Source of the DNA: Methyloferula stellata AR4
GTDB taxonomy: Bacteria > Pseudomonadota > Alphaproteobacteria > Rhizobiales > Beijerinckiaceae
NCBI RefSeq assembly: GCF_000385335.1
Contig: NZ_ARWA01000001.1
Span: 1,938,001-2,002,000 of the forward strand
Direction: 5' to 3'
DNA: 64,000 nt
Below, piece by piece: positions 1-7,303 of the stretch. Position 1 is the stretch's first letter, and the number at the start of each line of letters is the position of its first letter. The notes below the pieces were generated by a model, which searched no databases, had not been told where the DNA came from, and saw only the letters and a list, made by a program, of their open reading frames with translations. The translations under genes were made by a program, and so were the position numbers.

Positions 1-2
1 AT

Positions 3-554
3 GTGAGTCTGACGGAGGTCGACCATCTCACCGCGAATTTCTCGACCAATAATATCGGCGGCCGGATCGAAGGCGGATATCGCTTTGCTCTCCCCTATGT
101 CGGCTTGCCGGGCCGGATGGGCTTCATCCCTTACGCCGCCGTGCAGGCACAGAGCTTCTTCACGCCTGCCTATAGCGAGGGAGCGACTCTGGGCCTCCCG
201 ACTTTCGCGCTTTCATACGCGTCGCAGACGATCACCACGACCCGTACCGAGCTCGGCGCTTGGTTCGATTGGGCGACGCCTGGCGATTATGGAACGACGC
301 TGGTGCTGCGCACCCGCGCGGCCTGGGCTAATGACCATTGGTCCAGGCCGAGCACAAATGCGATGTTCGAGACCTTGCCCGGATCGAACTTCAGCGTGAT
401 CGGCGCAGCGCCGCCCCGCGATTCGGCGCTCACCTCGCTCGAAGCGGAAGTCTGGTTCAAGAGCGGCTTTTCAATCGCCGTACGATTCGATGGCGAATTT
501 GCCGAGAACGCGCAGAGATACACCGGCCTCGGCGTGTTGCGCTACGTCTGGTGA
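3..554 (+). CDS. Autotransporter outer-membrane beta-barrel, C-terminal part (5' truncated by window edge)
   Basis: The frame is open from the window edge, so the true start lies upstream and only the last 183 codons are seen. The protein has alternating hydrophobic and polar stretches rich in Gly, Tyr, Phe and Thr, as in amphipathic beta strands, and ends in VLRYVW, the aromatic C-terminal signature of outer-membrane barrels recognised by BAM. A stretch around residues 35-55 (GRMGFIPYAAVQ) resembles the barrel of large alphaproteobacterial autotransporters. The passenger domain is not in the window, so its cargo or adhesin function cannot be told. It could also be another type of outer-membrane barrel. 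It lies next to the heme genes, but nothing shows a functional link. Confidence 0.6.
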   Translation: MSLTEVDHLTANFSTNNIGGRIEGGYRFALPYVGLPGRMGFIPYAAVQAQSFFTPAYSEGATLGLPTFALSYASQTITTTRTELGAWFDWATPGDYGTTLVLRTRAAWANDHWSRPSTNAMFETLPGSNFSVIGAAPPRDSALTSLEAEVWFKSGFSIAVRFDGEFAENAQRYTGLGVLRYVW

Positions 555-627
555 ATGAGACCGCTTAGTCGCGCGCGTGAGATTTAAAATTATATATCGT
601 CGCCATGTTCCCATCTTTTGTTTTGAC

Positions 628-670
628 GCATGATCTCGTCCAAAAAGTCTGCTACTTTTTGGGATGATGC
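628..670. repeat. P1 palindromic repeat (GCATGATC...GATGATGC)
   Basis: Imperfect inverted repeat starting GCATGATCTCGTCC and ending GGGATGATGC, with inner arms AAAAAGT / ACTTTTT. It is one of about eight dispersed intergenic copies in this window. It lies between the autotransporter end and the hemP stop, so it could act as a transcript-end hairpin for either gene. Confidence 0.75.
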
Positions 671-682
671 TCCAGCACCTGG

Positions 683-862
683 TCACTTCGTCAAAATGAG
701 TTTGTCTTTGGCGGTAATCCGCAACCGGTAGCGCTCGCCTTCGTGAATCAGCACGGCTTCGCGGGAATCGGCCAAGAGGTCGCGCACGTTGATGACCGGC
801 ACGTCGGGCTTTGGCTTTTCCGGCTTCGATGCAGATGTTTCATCGGCTTTTTCACCGGCCAT
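683..862 (-). CDS. hemP: Hemin uptake protein HemP
   Basis: A 59-codon gene on the minus strand. The translation has a polar Lys/Glu/Pro-rich N-terminus (about 20 residues) followed by the HemP core: VINVRDLLADSREAVLIHEG, then RYRLRITAKDKLILTK at the C-terminus. HemP-family proteins are short cytosolic proteins found beside heme uptake loci in proteobacteria and are reported to promote expression of heme receptor genes. Here the gene diverges from an IsdG-type heme oxygenase gene at 1104, and the 241 bases between them hold three palindromes, one resembling an iron control element. Iron-dependent control is therefore likely but inferred. No receptor or ABC transporter gene is in the window. 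Confidence 0.85.
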   Translation of the reverse strand: MAGEKADETSASKPEKPKPDVPVINVRDLLADSREAVLIHEGERYRLRITAKDKLILTK

Positions 863-924
863 GCCCGTCTCCCCACGTCGACCGGATTGAGACGATGTGG
901 TCCAATAATGTGCGCTCCTGCCAG

Positions 925-941
925 TTTAGAACTAGAATAAA
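925..941. promoter_or_regulatory. ICE/Irr-like iron control element candidate
   Basis: TTTAGAACTAGAATAAA compared with the rhizobial iron control element as I remember it (TTTAGAA-N3-TTCTAAA): the left half is exact and the right half keeps TAAA. It lies 63 bases upstream of the hemP start, where an Irr site would be expected. The match is imperfect and made by eye. Confidence 0.4.
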
Positions 942-945
942 TTAA

Positions 946-995
946 AAGTATTCTTTGGAATACTTACGCAACTATTTGGTATTCTTCGGAATAGT
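946..995. promoter_or_regulatory. Tandem TATTC-N4-GAATA dyads between hemP and heme oxygenase
   Basis: Two related palindromes. The first, AAGTATTCTTTGGAATACTT (946-965), has perfect 8-base arms. The second, TATTCTTCGGAATA (980-993), is nested in ACTATT...AATAGT (971-976 / 990-995). Their centres are 31 bases apart, close to three helical turns, so a dimeric regulator could bind both on one face of the DNA. They sit in the divergent promoter region. The regulator is unknown; a Fur/Irr-family or response-regulator operator are both possible. Confidence 0.5.
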
Positions 996-1103
996 CAAGT
1001 CATGCTGAGGCAATCAACTGTTGAAATAAGCTGAAGGAAGCGCCCTTGCCGGGACAAGCCGCGCGCCATAGGTTCCGGCCACGAGAAAGATTGAGGACAG
1101 CCC

Positions 1104-1445
1104 ATGTTCATCGCCATGAACCGTTTCAAGGTCATCAAGGATCGCACGGAGGCTTTCGAAGAAGCCTGGCTGACGCGCCAGTCGCGTCTTCACGAATTGC
1201 CGGGATTTGTTGAATTTCATCTTCTCAAAGGGCCGGAGCGCGAGGATCATATTCTTTATGTCTCGCACACCATCTGGAACTCGAAGGACGAGTTCACGGC
1301 CTGGACGAATTCCGAGCAGTTTCGCGCCGCCCATGCCAATGCCGGCACCGGTCAGGACAAGCCGAAGACGATCGGCCATCCCGAGTTCGAAGGTTTTGAG
1401 GCCATTCAGACCGTGACCAATCCGGCTTTGAAGGCGGCGGAATAA
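1104..1445 (+). CDS. IsdG/HmuQ-type heme-degrading monooxygenase (ABM fold)
   Basis: The 113-aa protein begins MFIAMNRFKVIK and carries GFVEFHLLKGPE and W..KDEFTAWT..EQFR, typical of antibiotic-biosynthesis-monooxygenase-fold heme oxygenases of the IsdG group, such as the rhizobial HmuQ/HmuD proteins. These small dimers open the heme ring to release iron in the cytoplasm. The ATG follows GAGGAC by six bases. The gene is divergent from hemP across a palindrome-rich promoter, which supports a role in iron recovery from heme. The closing HPEFEGFEAIQT block also fits HmuQ relatives as I remember them. A non-heme ABM monooxygenase cannot be excluded from sequence alone. Confidence 0.75.
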   Translation: MFIAMNRFKVIKDRTEAFEEAWLTRQSRLHELPGFVEFHLLKGPEREDHILYVSHTIWNSKDEFTAWTNSEQFRAAHANAGTGQDKPKTIGHPEFEGFEAIQTVTNPALKAAE

Positions 1446-1446
1446 A

Positions 1447-1492
1447 GCATCGGACTCAAAAGTAGGAACCGGTTTTGGGAAAAATCCGATGC
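1447..1492. repeat. P1 palindromic repeat (GCATCGGA variant)
   Basis: Inverted repeat starting GCATCGGACTC and ending AATCCGATGC with an inner AACCGGTT block. It directly follows the heme oxygenase stop codon and precedes the convergent cobU gene. The same variant occurs at 18353. Confidence 0.7.
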
Positions 1493-1503
1493 GTTAATAA
1501 AAA

Positions 1504-2028
1504 CTACGCGCTGCCCTTGAGGTAAAGCGGCAGGCCCGCGGCGACAAAGACCACACGCGGCACGGCCGCCGCGATCCTTTGATTGAGGCGGCCCTGCGCA
1601 TCGCGGAAATCGCGCCCGAGTTTTGTTTCGGGCACGAGGCCGAGGCCGATTTCGTTTGAGACCAGGACGATGTTGCGCGGCGCTTCTTGCAGGAAAAGCG
1701 CGAGCTGTTCGATTTCGAGCTCGACGTTCCGCGCGTCCATGAAAAGATTGGACAGCCAGAGCGTCAGGCAATCGACGAGCACGGCGTGGCCTTTGCCGGT
1801 CTCGCGCCGCAAGGCTTCGACGATGGCGAGAGGTTCTTCGATTGTGTGCCATTTTTCGCAGCGCGCCAGACGATGATGCGCGATGCGGGCCTTCATCTCG
1901 TCATCGCCGGCTGTGGCGGTGGCGAGATAGGTCCGCTCGACATTGCTTTCGCGGAGAAGCTGCTCGGCAAAGGCGGATTTGCCCGACCGCGCCCCGCCTA
2001 GAACCAGGATCGGCATCATGCTGCTCAT
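1504..2028 (-). CDS. cobU: Adenosylcobinamide kinase / adenosylcobinamide-phosphate guanylyltransferase
   Basis: This bifunctional enzyme (CobU, called CobP in Pseudomonas) phosphorylates adenosylcobinamide and transfers GMP to give adenosylcobinamide-GDP, the substrate of CobS. The P-loop GGARSGKS is at residues 11-18, followed by RTYLATATA and AHHRLAR around the guanylylated His, and VDCLTLWLSN and LVSNEIGLGLVPE further on, all family hallmarks. The 174-aa length is usual. The ATG at 2028 has AGAAGG five bases upstream; a GTG one codon earlier is also open. It diverges from cobS, the next enzyme of the pathway. Confidence 0.93.
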   Translation of the reverse strand: MSSMMPILVLGGARSGKSAFAEQLLRESNVERTYLATATAGDDEMKARIAHHRLARCEKWHTIEEPLAIVEALRRETGKGHAVLVDCLTLWLSNLFMDARNVELEIEQLALFLQEAPRNIVLVSNEIGLGLVPETKLGRDFRDAQGRLNQRIAAAVPRVVFVAAGLPLYLKGSA

Positions 2029-2096
2029 CACGGCCTTCTATAGAGCTCAGTGAAGCTCGGTGATAGGCTTGCGGATAATAGTTTGCGTCCTTCTGC

Positions 2097-2870
2097 ATGA
2101 TTTCGAAACCAATGATCGCGTTCGACCGCTTCCGTCAGGCTCTCGGCTTTCTGACCATTCTTCCGGTGAGGGAGAAGGCTGGGGGCAGCGCGGACGCTGG
2201 GCTTTTTACCTATGCCCGGTTTTTTCCGGCAGTAGGCATTTTGGCCGGGCTGCTCTCGGGAAGCATTTTTTATATTGCAAGCCTCATCTGGACGGGTCTC
2301 ATACCGGCTCTGCTCGCCGTGATCGCGAGCCTTATCGCGACAGGTGCTCTGCATGAAGACGGGCTTGCCGATACGGCTGATGCGTTTGGCGGCGGCTGGA
2401 CGCGCGAGCAAAGGCTCGCGATCATGAAAGATTCTCGGCTCGGCACCTATGGCGTGCTTGCCTTGGGTCTCGGTACCGCGTTGCGAGTCTGCGCTCTTGC
2501 AACGCTGCCGCCCAGCATTGCCGTCCTTGCCTTGGTCGCAGTCCATGCCGGCGCGCGTTTCGCGCCTGTCGCCGTGCTCGCCGCGCAAACCTACGCGGGC
2601 GATCCGTCAACCGCGAAAACCTCCTATGCTTCGACGAGGCTCCCTATGTCCGAGGCACGCCAAGCGCTTTTATGGACGCTGCTTGCCATCATTCCTATCC
2701 TGTTCATGCGGCCCTTTGCGCTCATCGTCGGATTGATATTCGGCGCGGCTTTGTCTCTTGCTTTGACGCTCTACAGCCACAAGGCGATCGGCGGCTATAG
2801 CGGCGATGTGCTGGGCGCGATCGAACAGGTCTTCGAGATCGGCTGCCTGTTGGGGCTCGCAGCTGCATGA
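2097..2870 (+). CDS. cobS: Adenosylcobinamide-GDP ribazoletransferase (cobalamin synthase)
   Basis: Integral-membrane enzyme joining adenosylcobinamide-GDP to alpha-ribazole or its phosphate in the last assembly steps of cobalamin. The 257-aa protein shows ALGFLTILPV near the N-terminus, GALHEDGLADTADAFGG (the acidic metal-binding motif), FGGG.TREQRLAIMKDSRLGTYG as expected, and several hydrophobic segments up to YSGDVLGAIEQ..EIGCLLGLAA. No clear ribosome site precedes the ATG; an ATG at 2112 is an alternative start. The stop overlaps the next gene by four bases (ATGA), implying translational coupling. Confidence 0.93.
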   Translation: MISKPMIAFDRFRQALGFLTILPVREKAGGSADAGLFTYARFFPAVGILAGLLSGSIFYIASLIWTGLIPALLAVIASLIATGALHEDGLADTADAFGGGWTREQRLAIMKDSRLGTYGVLALGLGTALRVCALATLPPSIAVLALVAVHAGARFAPVAVLAAQTYAGDPSTAKTSYASTRLPMSEARQALLWTLLAIIPILFMRPFALIVGLIFGAALSLALTLYSHKAIGGYSGDVLGAIEQVFEIGCLLGLAAA

Positions 2871-3382
2871 AACTGATCGTCTGCCCCGCGATCTATGCTC
2901 CGCAAAATGTCGAAGCGCATCAGCCCTCGCATGTGCTGGGCCTTCTGTCGCCGGGCCAGGACGAGGCCGTGCTGTCTCGCGCGCCCGCGCATCGATTGGA
3001 GCTGCGCTTCAACGATATTGCCGCGCAACAAGATGGACTCGTCGCACCGGATGAAGCGAAGCTGCGTGCGATTCTGACTTTCGCGCAATCTTGGGACGCG
3101 GCGGCGCCCATGCTGATCTATTGTTTCGCGGGCATCAGCCGCTCGACGGCGGCGGCTTTTGCGATTGCCTGTCAGCACCACCCGCGGATCGCCGAGGAGG
3201 CAATCGCGACATTCTTGCGGCGGGCCTCGCCTTCGGCGACACCCAATCCTTTGATGATCGCTCTCGCCGATGCGGTGCTCGATCGCAAAGGCCGCATGTC
3301 GGATGCGGCTTCGTCTATCGGGCGCGGCGAAGGCATGTTCGAAGGCTATGCGTTCGAATTGCCTTTCGCCTCTCTCATTTGA
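2867..3382 (+). CDS. Tyrosine-phosphatase-fold protein coupled to cobS
   Basis: 171 aa with the cysteine-phosphatase loop C86-FAGIS-R92 followed by STAAAFAIA, the C-X5-R signature of protein tyrosine / dual-specificity phosphatases. A possible general-acid Asp lies in the 50-60 region (FNDIA). The start codon overlaps the cobS stop by four bases and the gene is flanked by bluB and cobT, so it is embedded in cobalamin synthesis. No CobC-type (histidine phosphatase) alpha-ribazole-phosphate phosphatase is seen in the cluster, so this protein may dephosphorylate alpha-ribazole-5-phosphate or cobalamin-5-phosphate. That role is inferred. The 3' end overlaps bluB by eight bases, convergently. Confidence 0.7.
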   Translation: MKLIVCPAIYAPQNVEAHQPSHVLGLLSPGQDEAVLSRAPAHRLELRFNDIAAQQDGLVAPDEAKLRAILTFAQSWDAAAPMLIYCFAGISRSTAAAFAIACQHHPRIAEEAIATFLRRASPSATPNPLMIALADAVLDRKGRMSDAASSIGRGEGMFEGYAFELPFASLI

Positions 3383-4064
3383 CGATCACGCGCCGGCTGT
3401 CGCCTTGCCGCTCCTGCCAGTGATGGCGTTCGAGCTCCGGATCGAGATGGTCTTCGACCGGCCAGCCGATGCAGAGATAGGCCACAAGCTGCCACGACGG
3501 CGGCACTTCGAGCGTCCGTGCCACTTGCGCCGGATCGAGGATCGACACCCAGCCCATGCCGAGGCCTTGCGAGCGCGCGCAGAGCCACAGGATCGCGAGC
3601 ATCCCGGCGACGGAATAGGAGAGCATTTCCGGCATGCTCCGGTGGCCGAGCCCATGGCCTTGCGTGGTCGCCCCATCGCAGAAGACGGCCAATTGCAAAG
3701 GCGCGGCGTCAAGACCTTCGAGCTTCAATTTGGCATAGGCCGTGGCGCGGCTTTCGTCGAAATCGGCCAGAGCCTTCGCGTTGCAGGTCTCGAAATTCTC
3801 GCGGATCTTCGCGCGGAGCGCGGGGGTTTCGACGCGCACCCAGCGCCAGGGCTGGCTATTGCCAACGGAAGGCGACAACTGCGCCAGATCGAGCATATGC
3901 GCGATCAGCTCTTCATCGATGGGATCGCGGCGGAACCGCCGCACGTCGCGGCGCCATTTCAAGAGCAGCTCCAATTGTTCCTGGAACATGCTGTCGAAAA
4001 TGGGCGGGGCAGTGTCCCGAAAGGGCAGGAGATCACTGTCGGAGGGACCGGGCATATAGTCCAT
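3375..4064 (-). CDS. bluB: 5,6-dimethylbenzimidazole synthase BluB
   Basis: BluB is a nitroreductase-fold flavoenzyme that cuts reduced FMN with oxygen to make 5,6-dimethylbenzimidazole, the lower ligand of cobalamin. Seen here: LLKWRRDVRRFRRDPID (FMN phosphate contact), LAQLSPSVGNSQPWRWV, and EMLSYSVAGMLAILWLCA followed by GLGMGWVSILDP. The chosen ATG gives 229 aa and has AGGAG eight bases upstream. An in-frame ATG at 4088 overlapping the cobT stop would add eight residues. The frame stays open much further upstream, but only inside cobT. It lies immediately downstream of cobT, which uses its product. Confidence 0.93.
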   Translation of the reverse strand: MDYMPGPSDSDLLPFRDTAPPIFDSMFQEQLELLLKWRRDVRRFRRDPIDEELIAHMLDLAQLSPSVGNSQPWRWVRVETPALRAKIRENFETCNAKALADFDESRATAYAKLKLEGLDAAPLQLAVFCDGATTQGHGLGHRSMPEMLSYSVAGMLAILWLCARSQGLGMGWVSILDPAQVARTLEVPPSWQLVAYLCIGWPVEDHLDPELERHHWQERQGDSRRVIVK

Positions 4065-4084
4065 GACGCTGCTCCTTTCGGGGA

Positions 4085-5110
4085 TCATTTGTCCTTGTTG
4101 GCGACGCCTGCTTCCGCGAATGTCGCCATGCCTTGGTGGCAAGCCAGAGCCGCCTTGATGGTTCCAGCCGCCAGGGCGGCGCCGCTGGCCTCGCCAAGCC
4201 GCATTCCGAGGTCCAGTAGAGGCCTTTTGCCGAGTCTGATCAAGACCTCCGCATGGGCGCCTTCCGGGGAGGCATGTCCCGCGATGCAATGGTCGATGGC
4301 CGCTGGATTGAGCGCATGCAGCACGGCGGCCGCCGCGGTGACGATATAGCCGTCGAGCACCACAGGAATGCGCTGCAAACGTGCCTCTAAAATGGCACCT
4401 GCCAGCGCGGCGATCTCGAATCCGCCGAGGCGGCGCAGCGCCTCGAGCGGCTCCGACAAAGAGCCATTGTGCAGTGCGAGACCGGCGGCGACGGCTTTTT
4501 GCTTGCGTGCAAGGCCGGCGTTATCGAGGCCGGTGCCGCGCCCGGTCCAAAGCTCGGGCTTGCCGCCGTAAAGTGCGGCATAGATCGCCGCCGCCGATGT
4601 GGTATTTCCGATTCCCATCTCGCCGAGGCAAAGAAGATCCGCGCCTTGCTGCACGGCCTCACGGCCGCGTGTGAAAGCGGCCAGGCATTCGTCTTCGCTC
4701 ATCGCGGGCGCCGATGTGAAATCCTGAGTCGGCCGGTCGAGCGACAGTTCGATCACCTCGAGACGAAGATCGAAGCTTTTGCAGATCTGGTTGATCGCTG
4801 CGCCGCCGGAGCGGAAATTCGCAACCATTTGATGCGTGACTTCCGCCGGATAGGCCGAGACGCCTTGTTGCGTCACGCCATGATTGGCAGCGAAGACGCA
4901 GACAAGCGGTGCTTCGACCTTGGGTGCCGCACCGCTTTGCCAAGCTGCGAGCCACAGGACGATCTCTTCGAGCCGGCCGAGACTTCCGGGCGGTTTCGTC
5001 AATTGCGCATCGCGGCTTGCCGCGGCATTGATGGCGTCTTGATTTGGGCCGGGCATCAGCGCGAGGAGATGACGCACATCGTCATGCAAGGAGAGCGTGG
5101 TTTTGGTCAT
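4085..5110 (-). CDS. cobT: Nicotinate-nucleotide--dimethylbenzimidazole phosphoribosyltransferase
   Basis: CobT transfers phosphoribose from nicotinate mononucleotide to dimethylbenzimidazole, giving alpha-ribazole-5-phosphate. Motifs: LTKPPGSLGRLE near residue 40, FAANHGVTQQGVSAYP, GEMGIGNTTSAAAI, and DLGMRLGEASGAALA near the C-terminus with the conserved catalytic Glu. Its 341 aa match the family. The ATG overlaps the cobD stop (ATGA), and bluB follows within 20 bases, so cobD-cobT-bluB form one transcript that makes the lower-ligand half of the vitamin. Confidence 0.95.
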   Translation of the reverse strand: MTKTTLSLHDDVRHLLALMPGPNQDAINAAASRDAQLTKPPGSLGRLEEIVLWLAAWQSGAAPKVEAPLVCVFAANHGVTQQGVSAYPAEVTHQMVANFRSGGAAINQICKSFDLRLEVIELSLDRPTQDFTSAPAMSEDECLAAFTRGREAVQQGADLLCLGEMGIGNTTSAAAIYAALYGGKPELWTGRGTGLDNAGLARKQKAVAAGLALHNGSLSEPLEALRRLGGFEIAALAGAILEARLQRIPVVLDGYIVTAAAAVLHALNPAAIDHCIAGHASPEGAHAEVLIRLGKRPLLDLGMRLGEASGAALAAGTIKAALACHQGMATFAEAGVANKDK

Positions 5111-6096
5111 GGCGATACGAGAGCTTCCTTCAAACGTGCGAGGTCCTTGTCGTCGCGCGGCAGGCCAAAGCGAAGGCGATCTGGCGATTCATCGAAGCGC
5201 CGGCACCAGATATATTTTCGTGCGAGCTTTTTATGCAGGGCGCGGGCGTCGGCATGTTGCACGAGGCGAAACAAGGGTAGACCGCCGACGAGACGAAACC
5301 CAGCCATCTGAAGGATGGCATCGAGGCGTTGCGCCATCATGTCGAGACTGGCCCGGGCAGCCACGGCCCAGGCACGATCCTTCAATGCCGCGGCGCCGAT
5401 CGTCAATGCCGGTGCCGACACGGCCCAGGGTCCAAGCGCAGCCTCGAAAGACGCAGCGATGCGCGGTTCTGCGATGAGAAAGCCCAGGCGCAGGCCTGGC
5501 AGGCCGAAAAACTTGCCGAAGGAGCGCAGCACGACAATGGGAAGATCGGTGCAAAGCGCGGCGCAGCCGATGGCCGGATCGATATCGGCGAAGGATTCAT
5601 CCACGATCAGCCAGCCGCCGCGGCTTCTCATCTCGTCGGCGATCTGCTTGAAACGCGCGGACTCGAAAATGCGCCCATCCGGATTGTTCGGATTGACCAC
5701 GATCACATGCCGGACCTCTCGCGGAAGCGCTTTCATGTCGGCAATCGGGAAAACCGTCCGTCCGGCGCGCTGCCAGGATTGCGCGTGCTCGCTATAGGTC
5801 GGCCCGAGGATGGCGACACCGCCCGGCGGGGCGAGATGCGGCAGCCATTGGATCAGCGCTTGCGTACCGGGCGCGGGGACGATGGCGGCCTCTTTCGGCG
5901 CATTGTAAGCTTCGGCCGCGCTGAGGATCAAAGCCTCTTGGTCGGCCTGCGCGGGGAGGCGATGCAGCGCATCGGCGAAGAGGCTTGCCGGAACGGGCCA
6001 AGGCCGCGGATTGATCCCGGTCGAAAGATCGAGCCAATCCTGAGGCGCGCCGCCATAATGCGCGATCGCTTCTGAAAGATCGCCGCCGTGATTCAT
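5107..6096 (-). CDS. cobD: L-threonine-O-3-phosphate decarboxylase (CobC in Pseudomonas naming)
   Basis: PLP enzyme of the aminotransferase I/II fold that supplies aminopropanol phosphate to CbiB. The N-terminus MNHGGDLSEAIAHYGG and LDLSTGINPRPWPVP are diagnostic; VVNPNNPDGR and LIVDESFADIDP bind the cofactor, and VVLRSFGKFFGLPGLRLGF contains the Schiff-base lysine. Length 329 aa is typical. It is first in the minus-strand cobD-cobT-bluB unit, diverging from cbiB, its functional partner, across 75 bases that contain a perfect hairpin. Confidence 0.93.
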   Translation of the reverse strand: MNHGGDLSEAIAHYGGAPQDWLDLSTGINPRPWPVPASLFADALHRLPAQADQEALILSAAEAYNAPKEAAIVPAPGTQALIQWLPHLAPPGGVAILGPTYSEHAQSWQRAGRTVFPIADMKALPREVRHVIVVNPNNPDGRIFESARFKQIADEMRSRGGWLIVDESFADIDPAIGCAALCTDLPIVVLRSFGKFFGLPGLRLGFLIAEPRIAASFEAALGPWAVSAPALTIGAAALKDRAWAVAARASLDMMAQRLDAILQMAGFRLVGGLPLFRLVQHADARALHKKLARKYIWCRRFDESPDRLRFGLPRDDKDLARLKEALVSP

Positions 6097-6128
6097 GGGA
6101 GACTCAAGTGACCTTGCCTATGAGAGGC

Positions 6129-6145
6129 GCCGCCATGGTGGCGGC
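6129..6145. promoter_or_regulatory. Perfect 7-base-arm hairpin between cobD and cbiB
   Basis: GCCGCCATGGTGGCGGC: arms GCCGCCA / TGGCGGC with loop TGG, located in the 75-base divergent spacer. It could be an operator for both units or a leader hairpin. No cobalamin riboswitch signature surrounds it. Confidence 0.35.
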
Positions 6146-6171
6146 AAAGACCGAAAGCCTGCGCAACTAGC

Positions 6172-7140
6172 ATGTTCCTATCACATGAGTCTCTCTGGAT
6201 ACTCGTTCTCGCGCTCCTGCTCGACGCTGTGATTGGCGATCCCGATGTCCTGTGGGCGCATGTGCCGCATCCCGCGGTGCTGATGGGACGATTGATCGCG
6301 GCTTTGGACCGGCGATGCAATGATCCCGCGCGATCTGAAGCGCGAAGGAAAGCTGCGGGGGTCTTCGTCCTTACGATCCTGGTGATCGCCGCCATCGGCA
6401 TTGGCTTTGGCCTCGAACGCCTGCTCGACGCCATTCCTTTTGGGTCTTTCATCGCAGCGTTTCTGGCTTCGGTGCTTTTTGCACAGAGAAGCCTCTACGG
6501 CCACATCAAAAAAGTGCGCAGCGCTTTCACGGACGAGGGACTTGAGTCGGCGCGCAGTGCCGTGGCGCGCGTGGTTGGCCGAGACCCGCAGGTTTTGGAT
6601 GAGGCCGCGATCTGCCGCGCGGCGATTGAATCCTGCGCCGAGAATTTTTCAGACGGCGTGGTGGCGCCGGCCTTCTGGTTCGCGCTGTTCGGATTGCCTG
6701 GTCTCATTACCTATAAAATCGTCAATACGGCGGATTCGATGATCGGTCATAAGACGCCGCGCCATGCCGCCTTCGGCTGGGCCTCCGCGCGGTTCGACGA
6801 TCTTTTGAATCTCGCTCCCGCGCGCCTCGCCGGTCTGCTTTTATCTGTCGTGGCGCCGGTCGTGGGCGGCGACATAAAGCATACGCTTTCCATCATGTGG
6901 CGCGATGCGAGGCTGCATCGCTCGCCCAATGCGGGCTGGCCGGAAAGCGCCGCCGCTGGCGCGCTTGGCCTCGCGCTGGCAGGTCCGCGCCAATATGCGG
7001 GGCAGGTGGTCGATGATCCTTTTTTAAATCCGCAAGGCCGCATGGCAACGCCCGATGATATTTCGCGTGCGCTGCATTTGCTGGTCGCTGGGTGCGGGCT
7101 TGAGATTTTGATTTATGCGGCGCTTGCGCTGCTTCTCTAG
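6172..7140 (+). CDS. cbiB: Adenosylcobinamide-phosphate synthase (CobD in Pseudomonas naming)
   Basis: Membrane enzyme that attaches aminopropanol (phosphate) to adenosylcobyric acid. The 322-aa protein has hydrophobic segments at both ends (ILVLALLLDAVIGDP; GLEILIYAALALLL) and the family motifs LDAVIGDPD..WAHVPHPAVLMGR, GRDPQVLDEAAICRAAIESCAENFSDGVVAP, and YKIVNTADSMIGHKT. Its substrates come from cobD (divergent, upstream) and cobQ (convergent, downstream). The ATG at 6172 leaves a conventional N-terminal first helix. Confidence 0.93.
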   Translation: MFLSHESLWILVLALLLDAVIGDPDVLWAHVPHPAVLMGRLIAALDRRCNDPARSEARRKAAGVFVLTILVIAAIGIGFGLERLLDAIPFGSFIAAFLASVLFAQRSLYGHIKKVRSAFTDEGLESARSAVARVVGRDPQVLDEAAICRAAIESCAENFSDGVVAPAFWFALFGLPGLITYKIVNTADSMIGHKTPRHAAFGWASARFDDLLNLAPARLAGLLLSVVAPVVGGDIKHTLSIMWRDARLHRSPNAGWPESAAAGALGLALAGPRQYAGQVVDDPFLNPQGRMATPDDISRALHLLVAGCGLEILIYAALALLL

Positions 7141-7148
7141 CGCGATGA

Positions 7149-7276
7149 ACCCTCTCCCTGCGGGAGAGGGTGGCTTGCGGAGCAAGCCGGGTGAGGGGTT
7201 ACGATCCATATTGAAGAGATTGTAACCCCTCATCCGCCTCGCATTCGCTCGGCACCTTCTCCCACAGGGAGAAGGT
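7149..7276. repeat. P2 composite palindromic repeat
   Basis: A chain of hairpins: CCTCTCCC-TGC-GGGAGAGG, GGCTTGC-GGA-GCAAGCC, a long arm GGTGAGGGGTTAC answered by GTAACCCCTCATCC, and a closing CCTTCTCCC-ACA-GGGAGAAGG. Full copies recur at 28191 and 57545, with a fragment at 25931. It lies between the convergent ends of cbiB and cobQ, so it may also end both transcripts. Confidence 0.85.
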
Positions 7277-7303
7277 TCGCACACGACGTTATGGATTTCA
7301 GCT

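Noticed and set aside
4065-4289. Long N-terminal extension of BluB into cobT
   Set aside because: A strong AGGAG-led ATG at 4064 gives the family length, and the extension is read out of frame through cobT.
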